A stretch of DNA of 11,682 bases, from positions 1 through 11,682 of the forward strand of contig NZ_JAMONU010000089.1 of assembly GCF_027066465.1 (NCBI RefSeq), in the 5' to 3' direction. The stretch's first letter is position 1. Every line of letters starts with the position of its first letter. The DNA is from Thermococcus sp. Lineage in GTDB: Archaea > Methanobacteriota_B > Thermococci > Thermococcales > Thermococcaceae. Under the pieces are notes generated by a model that saw only the letters and a list, made by a program, of their open reading frames with translations, was not told the DNA's origin and searched no databases. This document shows positions 7,754-11,682 of this stretch, in pieces. The translations under genes were made by a program, and so were the position numbers.

Positions 7754-7772
7754 TGTTTACTTTCAGTATATA
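7754..7772. promoter_or_regulatory. Operator 1, palindrome at the - strand promoter
   Basis: TGTTTAC-TTTCA-GTATATA, an inverted repeat with 5 of 7 positions paired and a 5-nt spacer. Its first arm is identical to that of the site at 7893-7911. It overlaps the TATA box of the binding-protein operon. By position and by the adjacent regulator gene it is a probable binding site for the TrmB-like protein. The 5-nt spacer equals that of the Thermococcales glycolytic motif bound by TrmBL1 (TATCAC-N5-GTGATA, from memory), although the arms differ. Confidence 0.55.
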
Positions 7773-7782
7773 TATAGTTTTT
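7767..7782 (-). promoter_or_regulatory. Promoter of the - strand transport/hydrolysis operon
   Basis: On the - strand CCAAAAA is followed by CTATATATATAC, an archaeal BRE plus TATA box. With the TATA centre near 7772, transcription should begin near 7745, giving a leader of about 20 nt that includes the ribosome-binding site. Operator 1 overlaps the downstream half of the TATA box, which would suit repression by blocking TBP/TFB. The start site is predicted, not observed. Confidence 0.7.
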
Positions 7783-7858
7783 GGATTCCGACAAAAGTCG
7801 AGGATTGAAAACCATAAATTGACTTTGATGAATCAATGTGGGCAGGCTATTTCGGCTC

Positions 7859-7879
7859 CGAAAGGAAATTCTTATATAC
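7859..7879 (+). promoter_or_regulatory. Promoter of the regulator-ATPase-isomerase operon
   Basis: CGAAAGGAAATT (BRE-like) precedes CTTATATAC with TATA centre near 7875, so transcription should start near 7902. That point falls inside operator 2, which fits repression, including autoregulation. The resulting leader to GTG 7978 would be about 75 nt, rather long for this group. A weaker BRE/TATA-like stretch, CCAAACCTATTTATG at about 7930-7944, could give a shorter leader but would start transcription at the ribosome-binding site. Confidence 0.6.
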
Positions 7880-7892
7880 GATGCGCACATAT

Positions 7893-7911
7893 TGTTTACC
7901 AAAAGTAAATA
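7893..7911. promoter_or_regulatory. Operator 2, palindrome at the + strand start site
   Basis: TGTTTAC-CAAAA-GTAAATA, an inverted repeat with 6 of 7 positions paired and a 5-nt spacer. It is the better of the two copies and covers the predicted transcription start of the regulator operon. Finding the same arm, spacing and symmetry at both divergent promoters is strong sequence evidence for one shared regulator; that this is the TrmB-like protein is inferred. Confidence 0.6.
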
Positions 7912-7964
7912 CACCGTGATGGGAAGTGGCCAAACCTATTTATGAAACCTCAACGGAACACAGC

Positions 7965-7971
7965 GGAGGGG
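7965..7971 (+). promoter_or_regulatory. Ribosome-binding site deciding the regulator start
   Basis: GGAGGGG, 6 nt before GTG 7978. No comparable site lies close to the in-frame ATG at 7942, so the GTG is the likelier start. Confidence 0.6.
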
Positions 7972-7977
7972 ATTGCA

Positions 7978-8997
7978 GTGGAACCGAGTGACAGGATTAT
8001 GAACGCGATGACCCGACTTGGGTTCACCAAGTATGAGGTCCTAACCTACTGGACGCTCCTCGTGAACGGACCGAGCACGGCCAGAGAAATTTCCGAGGAG
8101 AGTGGAATACCGTACAACAGGGTTTACGACACCGTCACGTCGCTGAAGGCCAGGGGCTTCGTCACCGAGGTGGAGGGAACGCCGAGGGTCTACGCCGCCT
8201 TTCCGCCGGCCATAGCGTTTATGCGTCTCAAGGGCGAGATAGACAGCCTCAGAAAGCTCTTTGAAATGGAGCTGTCCAAGTCCAAGAGGAAGGAGCACGA
8301 GAAACCTGCGATATGGCGGACGACGAAGATAGATGAGGCCATCGAAATGGTCAGGGAGTCAATTGAGGGAAGCGAGTACGAGATAATACTCGTCGCCCCT
8401 GAAAAGTTCCTTGAGAAAATACACGGAGACCTCCAGAGGGCCCTTCGGGGGGGAGTTACGCTGTCCATCTATACTGGAGGAAACACATCCCTAAACGGCC
8501 TGAAGGGCAAAGGAAACCTGTTCATACGGCGCTTCCACAGGCTCAACCACTTCATAGGGATGTTCGATGGGAAGGAAGTCATAGACATTCAGAACATCGG
8601 CCTCAGACCCAGAAACCCTCCGAGCTTCAAGGCAACGTATCCCGAGATAATATTCGCCCAGTACGCCTTCGTCAGGGAGGCTTTTCAGGAGTCCGAACTT
8701 CTCATCGAGGACATAAACAGGAAGCACGACGTCAGGTTCTTCACGACCTTCCACGCGGTCGATTTAATAAGGAGGCACCTTCCCAAGGGCGAAGTCTACG
8801 CCGAGGTCGTTGGGAAGAACCTCTCGACGGGCGAGGTGGAGACCCTCTCCGGAAAGGTCGTCGGCTACACCGTCGTCCTGGAGGAGGGAATCGACAACTT
8901 CGATTTGAAGCTCAACGGCAAGATTGTAAAAATCGGTGGCATGTTCGCGGTTTTGGAGGAATATGAAAGCACGAGGATACGTTTAATCCTTGACTGA
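7978..8997 (+). CDS. TrmB-family sugar-responsive transcription regulator, 339 aa
   Basis: Starting at GTG 7978 the protein has 339 residues, essentially the length I recall for Pyrococcus TrmB (about 338). Residues 10-75 form a winged helix-turn-helix: GFTKYEVLTYWTLLVNG, then AREISEESGIPYNRVYDTVTSLKARGFV containing the recognition helix, then a wing ending VYAAFPP. Residues 80-105 are a charged, probably coiled-coil linker for dimerisation. The rest, including IILVAPEKFL, GVTLSIYTGG and a beta-rich end (GEVETLSGKVVGYTVVLEEG), matches the TrmB C-terminal sugar-binding domain. TrmB proteins sense the imported sugar and release, or switch, DNA binding. It is divergent from the transport operon and is followed 10 nt later by the ATPase gene, so it probably controls both arms through the two palindromes. 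An in-frame ATG at 7942 would add 12 residues but lacks a ribosome-binding site. Confidence 0.9.
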   Translation: MEPSDRIMNAMTRLGFTKYEVLTYWTLLVNGPSTAREISEESGIPYNRVYDTVTSLKARGFVTEVEGTPRVYAAFPPAIAFMRLKGEIDSLRKLFEMELSKSKRKEHEKPAIWRTTKIDEAIEMVRESIEGSEYEIILVAPEKFLEKIHGDLQRALRGGVTLSIYTGGNTSLNGLKGKGNLFIRRFHRLNHFIGMFDGKEVIDIQNIGLRPRNPPSFKATYPEIIFAQYAFVREAFQESELLIEDINRKHDVRFFTTFHAVDLIRRHLPKGEVYAEVVGKNLSTGEVETLSGKVVGYTVVLEEGIDNFDLKLNGKIVKIGGMFAVLEEYESTRIRLILD

Positions 8998-9007
8998 GGT
9001 GTTTGGT

Positions 9008-10114
9008 ATGGCCGGTGTTAGGCTCGTTGGTGTGTGGAAGGAGTTTGATGGTGTCGTCGCCGTTAAGGACATGACCCTCGACGTCAAGGACGGGGAGTTC
9101 ATGATTCTGCTCGGCCCGAGCGGTTGCGGAAAGACCACAACCCTGAGGATGATAGCGGGTCTGGAGGAGCCGACGAAGGGGCAAATCTACATCGGCGACC
9201 AGCTCGTTGCCGACCCCGAAAAGGAGGTGTTCGTGCCTCCCAAGGACAGGGATATCGCCATGGTCTTCCAGAGCTATGCACTTTACCCGCACATGACGGT
9301 ATACGACAACATAGCCTTCCCCCTCAAGCTCAGAAAGGTGCCGAAGAAGGAGATAGACAGGCGGGTTAGAGAGGTCGCCGAGATGCTCGGTCTGACAGAG
9401 CTTCTCAAGAGAAAACCGAGGGAGCTGAGCGGAGGTCAGAGGCAGAGGGTCGCTCTGGGCAGGGCGATAATAAGAAAGCCCAAGGTCTTCCTAATGGACG
9501 AGCCTCTGAGCAACCTCGACGCTAAGCTTCGCGTGAAGATGCGCGCCGAGCTTAAGAAGCTTCAGAAACAGCTCGGGGTAACCACAATCTACGTCACCCA
9601 CGACCAGGTCGAGGCAATGACGATGGGCGACAGGATTGCGGTTATAAACCACGGCGTCCTCCAGCAGGTCGGAACGCCCGAGGAAGTCTACAACAACCCG
9701 GCGAACACCTTCGTTGCGGGCTTCATAGGGACGCCACCGATGAACTTCCTGAAGGGAACCCTTCTCGAAGACGGCAGAATGGACTTCGGCGAGTTCAAAC
9801 TCAAGCTCCTCCCGGACCAGTTCGAGGTTGCGAGGGACTACGTGGGGAAGACGCTGACCCTGGGAATCAGGCCAGAGGACATCTACGACGCGGAGATATC
9901 ACCGATAAGGGATGAGGAGAACACGGTAAAGGGCGTTGTTGACATACTGGAGAACCTGGGCAACGAGAAGATAGTCCACGTTTCCGTTGGCGACCACTCA
10001 TTAACGGCATCGCTTCCGCCGGAATCCAAGGCGGAGGAGGGCAAGGAGATAAGGCTCGTCCTAAACATGAGGAGGGCGCACCTCTTTAGGGAGGACGGCG
10101 ATGCGATATTCTGA
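9008..10114 (+). CDS. ABC transporter ATP-binding protein, MalK/UgpC-type, 368 aa
   Basis: Cytoplasmic motor subunit of the sugar importer. All ATPase motifs are intact: Walker A GPSGCGKT at 36-43, Q-loop Gln88 in VFQSYALYPHMTVYDNIAFPLK, signature LSGGQRQRVALGRA at 140-153, Walker B VFLMDEP at 160-166 with Glu165, D-loop SNLD at 168-171, and switch His198 in YVTHDQVEAM. The C-terminal part (about 240-368, with LGIRPEDI) is the OB-fold/TOBE regulatory domain of MalK-type proteins. ATG 9008 has GAGGTG 6 nt upstream, and the regulator stop codon lies within that TGAGGTG. The permeases it should energise are in the divergent operon, so regulation through a shared operator would be needed to keep subunits balanced. 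Because MalK-type ATPases can be shared, it may also serve other importers in the cell. Confidence 0.95.
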   Translation: MAGVRLVGVWKEFDGVVAVKDMTLDVKDGEFMILLGPSGCGKTTTLRMIAGLEEPTKGQIYIGDQLVADPEKEVFVPPKDRDIAMVFQSYALYPHMTVYDNIAFPLKLRKVPKKEIDRRVREVAEMLGLTELLKRKPRELSGGQRQRVALGRAIIRKPKVFLMDEPLSNLDAKLRVKMRAELKKLQKQLGVTTIYVTHDQVEAMTMGDRIAVINHGVLQQVGTPEEVYNNPANTFVAGFIGTPPMNFLKGTLLEDGRMDFGEFKLKLLPDQFEVARDYVGKTLTLGIRPEDIYDAEISPIRDEENTVKGVVDILENLGNEKIVHVSVGDHSLTASLPPESKAEEGKEIRLVLNMRRAHLFREDGDAIF

Positions 10115-10123
10115 GGTGGTTCC

Positions 10124-11584
10124 ATGATAGGCGTTGCCACCTACACCGACCCCAGACCGACGGCTCTGTCGGGCGAGAGGGAAAGGGCTCTCCTCGAAAA
10201 GCACTCACAGCTCGTTGAGTTTCTGAGGAAGGAGGGCTTTGAGGTCCTGGACATCAACGCCGAACTCGGCAAGTACGGGTCGTTTGAGAATGGAAACAAC
10301 TTCGGGATAGACTCGATGGAGGAGAGCCTGAGGGCCGCGAGGATAGGACTCTCAAAGGGCATCTCGGGGGTTATCTTCGGACTCTGGCACTGGACGGAGA
10401 GCAACCTCGTAACGGCCTTCGTTAGGGAAGCCAACGTTCCGGTTCTGCTCTACGCGGACGACGACCCTGCCTGGGCCGGCTCGACATGCGTAACATCGGT
10501 CGGCGCCTCGCTCTGGGAGAGCGCAGTCAACGGATACGCCCTCAGGCACTTCAGGATTAAGGGAGACCTTGAAGGGGTCGCCAGCTGGGCAAGGGCCGTT
10601 GAAGCAGTTAAAAAGCTGTCCCTGTCGAGGATACTCCTCTTCGGCGCCCCGTACACCCTCGGAATGGAGCACCTCATGGACGACCTCCCGAGGCTGAAGG
10701 GAATAATCGGCGACTTCCTGATGCTGGACCAGTACCTAATCGTCAAAAACGCCGGGGAAATCCCCGATGAGAGGGTCGAGGAGTTCTACCGCTGGCTGAC
10801 CTCGAAGGCCAGAGTTGAATTCGACGGGAAGATGCTGACGCCCGAGAGTTTGAAGAGACAGATAAGGCTCTATTTAGCGGCTAAGGACCTCCTAACGGAC
10901 GGAACGATTGGCGTCTCGGTCAAGTGCCAGCCGGAGCTGAGCGAAATCTACGGGACAACTGCCTGCCTGATTCCCGCTTTCCTGCCATTCAGCCTGGACG
11001 CAGAGGGGGAGAAGCCTGTTATCCCAGCGACGTGCGAGGGGGACGTCAAGGGGACCATAAGTTCGTCGCTCCTCTTCCTCCTGAGCGGGAAGCCGCCCCT
11101 CTTTGGCGATATAAAGTACGTGGACGACGACGTCGTTGTCATAGCGAACTGCGGGGCCGCTTCCCTCTACTACGCAAAGCTGAGCGAAAACCCTGAGGAG
11201 AACCTCAGGGCAACGACGCTTAGAGGTCAGTGCCAGGGGAGGAGCGGTGCCGCGCTCGGCTACCGCACACCGAAGGCGACGTTCACCTTTGCAAGGCTCA
11301 TCAGGCGGGGTGGGAGGCACTACCTGCTGTACTTCCTTGGGGAGGGCGTTGAAATAGACGAGAGCCTCGAGAGCAAGCTCCTCTGGGGCAGACAGTGGCC
11401 CCACACCGCCGTGAAGAACCCCCTCGACAAGGGGACGTTCATAGAGGTCATGGGGGCCAACCACCTCTCGGCCGTTCCCGGCGATTACAGGAGGGAACTG
11501 CGCTTCGTCGCAAGAGTCTGGGGGATTCCGGCGGTTAACTTGAACGACCGCTCGGAGGTCAAGGCCTTCCTCGAGGGGCTATGA
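10124..11584 (+). CDS. FucI-like sugar isomerase family protein (COG2407 type), 486 aa
   Basis: A metal-dependent aldose-ketose isomerase of the L-fucose/L-arabinose isomerase-like fold. Residues 1-160 form a Rossmann-like N-terminal domain (MIGVATYTDPRP, GVIFGLWHWTESN, PVLLYADDDP). The predicted metal ligands are Glu305 in ATCEGDVKG, Asp329 in PPLFGDIKY and His447 in MGANHLSAVPGD. The 24-residue Glu-to-Asp spacing equals that of Glu337/Asp361 in E. coli FucI (from memory), supporting a working active site. Substrate is not readable: family members act on fucose, arabinose and other aldoses. In this setting it could convert the sugar freed by the hydrolase into a ketose for the PfkB kinase. 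ATG 10124 follows GAGGTG by 5 nt, with the ATPase stop inside that site. It ends the + strand operon. Length 486 residues is normal for the COG2407 group and shorter than E. coli FucI. Confidence 0.85.
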   Translation: MIGVATYTDPRPTALSGERERALLEKHSQLVEFLRKEGFEVLDINAELGKYGSFENGNNFGIDSMEESLRAARIGLSKGISGVIFGLWHWTESNLVTAFVREANVPVLLYADDDPAWAGSTCVTSVGASLWESAVNGYALRHFRIKGDLEGVASWARAVEAVKKLSLSRILLFGAPYTLGMEHLMDDLPRLKGIIGDFLMLDQYLIVKNAGEIPDERVEEFYRWLTSKARVEFDGKMLTPESLKRQIRLYLAAKDLLTDGTIGVSVKCQPELSEIYGTTACLIPAFLPFSLDAEGEKPVIPATCEGDVKGTISSSLLFLLSGKPPLFGDIKYVDDDVVVIANCGAASLYYAKLSENPEENLRATTLRGQCQGRSGAALGYRTPKATFTFARLIRRGGRHYLLYFLGEGVEIDESLESKLLWGRQWPHTAVKNPLDKGTFIEVMGANHLSAVPGDYRRELRFVARVWGIPAVNLNDRSEVKAFLEGL

Positions 11585-11591
11585 TTTTATA
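11585..11591 (+). promoter_or_regulatory. Possible TATA box for the CidA/LrgA-like gene
   Basis: TTTTATA directly after the isomerase stop, centred 26 nt before ATG 11614, which would give a leaderless or near-leaderless transcript. The BRE upstream is not A-rich, so support is weak. Confidence 0.35.
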
Positions 11592-11595
11592 CCTC

Positions 11596-11600
11596 TTTTT
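11596..11600 (+). terminator. Possible T-run terminator after the isomerase gene
   Basis: A T5 run (with C-T either side) 12 nt past the isomerase stop, and no hairpin. It could end the regulator operon in the archaeal manner, but it is short and lies between a candidate TATA box and the next start. Confidence 0.25.
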
Positions 11601-11613
11601 CTAAGGTCTTACC

Positions 11614-11682
11614 ATGAGACCCTACCGAGGACTCGCGGTTATCTTCGGCTTCTACGCGCTCGGTGAGCTAGTCAGCTCGGGC
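11614..11682 (+). CDS. CidA/LrgA family membrane protein, N-terminus (3' partial)
   Basis: Twenty-three residues are visible, MRPYRGLAVIFGFYALGELV then SSG, running off the window edge. A short basic start followed by a hydrophobic helix with the FYALGELV pattern resembles the first membrane segment of CidA/LrgA holin-like proteins, whose role in archaea is unclear. Ribosome-binding support is weak (AAGGT at 11603-11607). It starts 29 nt after the isomerase stop and is probably a separate unit, outside the sugar locus. With so little sequence the family call is tentative; that a gene begins here is more certain. Confidence 0.5.
   Translation, partial: MRPYRGLAVIFGFYALGELVSSG

Noticed and set aside
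7789..7800. CGAC-AAAA-GTCG inverted repeat upstream of the - strand promoter, considered as an activator site
   Set aside because: Only four paired positions, no second copy, and pairing does not extend; easily expected by chance.
7818..7837. ATTGA-N10-TCAAT inverted repeat in the divergent region
   Set aside because: Short arms, long spacer, AT-rich context and no partner copy at either promoter.
7919..7945. Eight-codon open frame in the regulator leader as a translated uORF
   Set aside because: It has no ribosome-binding site and no codon pattern suggesting attenuation; kept only as a remark in the leader finding.
10892..11464. A 190-residue - strand open frame inside the isomerase gene
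   Set aside because: It lies opposite the region holding the isomerase metal ligands and shows no independent start signals or motifs.

Overview
The window is archaeal and almost certainly from the Thermococcales, most likely a GC-rich Thermococcus. The signs are A-rich BRE plus TATA promoters, GAGGTG ribosome-binding sites, a TrmB-type sugar regulator, a lipoprotein-type sugar-binding protein with a Ser/Thr-rich linker, and a radical SAM protein resembling archaeal tetraether lipid synthase. No rRNA, tRNA, CRISPR array or insertion sequence was seen. Coding density is very high; the only sizeable non-coding stretch is the divergent promoter region at about 7725-7977.

Layout: (1) 1-1125, + strand: the C-terminal part of a Tes/MJ0619-like radical SAM protein, then a 99-residue protein of unknown function. 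(2) 1122-7724, - strand: a six-gene operon, in transcription order lipoprotein sugar-binding protein, MalF-like permease, MalG-like permease, intracellular clan GH-A glycoside hydrolase, PfkB/fructokinase-like sugar kinase, and a DUF2139-like protein of unknown function. Its last gene overlaps the 99-residue gene tail to tail by 4 nt. (3) 7725-7977: a divergent control region with a BRE/TATA promoter for each direction and two copies of a palindrome, TGTTTAC-N5-GTAWAYA-like, one on each promoter. (4) 7978-11584, + strand: TrmB-like regulator, MalK-type ABC ATPase, and a FucI-like (COG2407-type) sugar isomerase. (5) 11614 to the end: the first 23 residues of what looks like a CidA/LrgA family membrane protein.

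Regions 2 to 4 read as one carbohydrate utilisation regulon. The binding protein, two permeases and ATPase make a complete importer. The hydrolase lacks a signal peptide, so it should cut the imported oligosaccharide inside the cell. The isomerase would turn the released aldose into a ketose and the PfkB kinase would phosphorylate that ketose. The TrmB-like regulator probably controls both arms through the two palindromes. The sugar cannot be read from sequence. A beta-mannoside handled as mannose, fructose and fructose 6-phosphate is an attractive hypothesis: the hydrolase resembles beta-mannanase/mannosidase-type GH-A enzymes and the kinase resembles fructokinases. It is an inference only. 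The DUF2139-like protein is the main unexplained component of the system.
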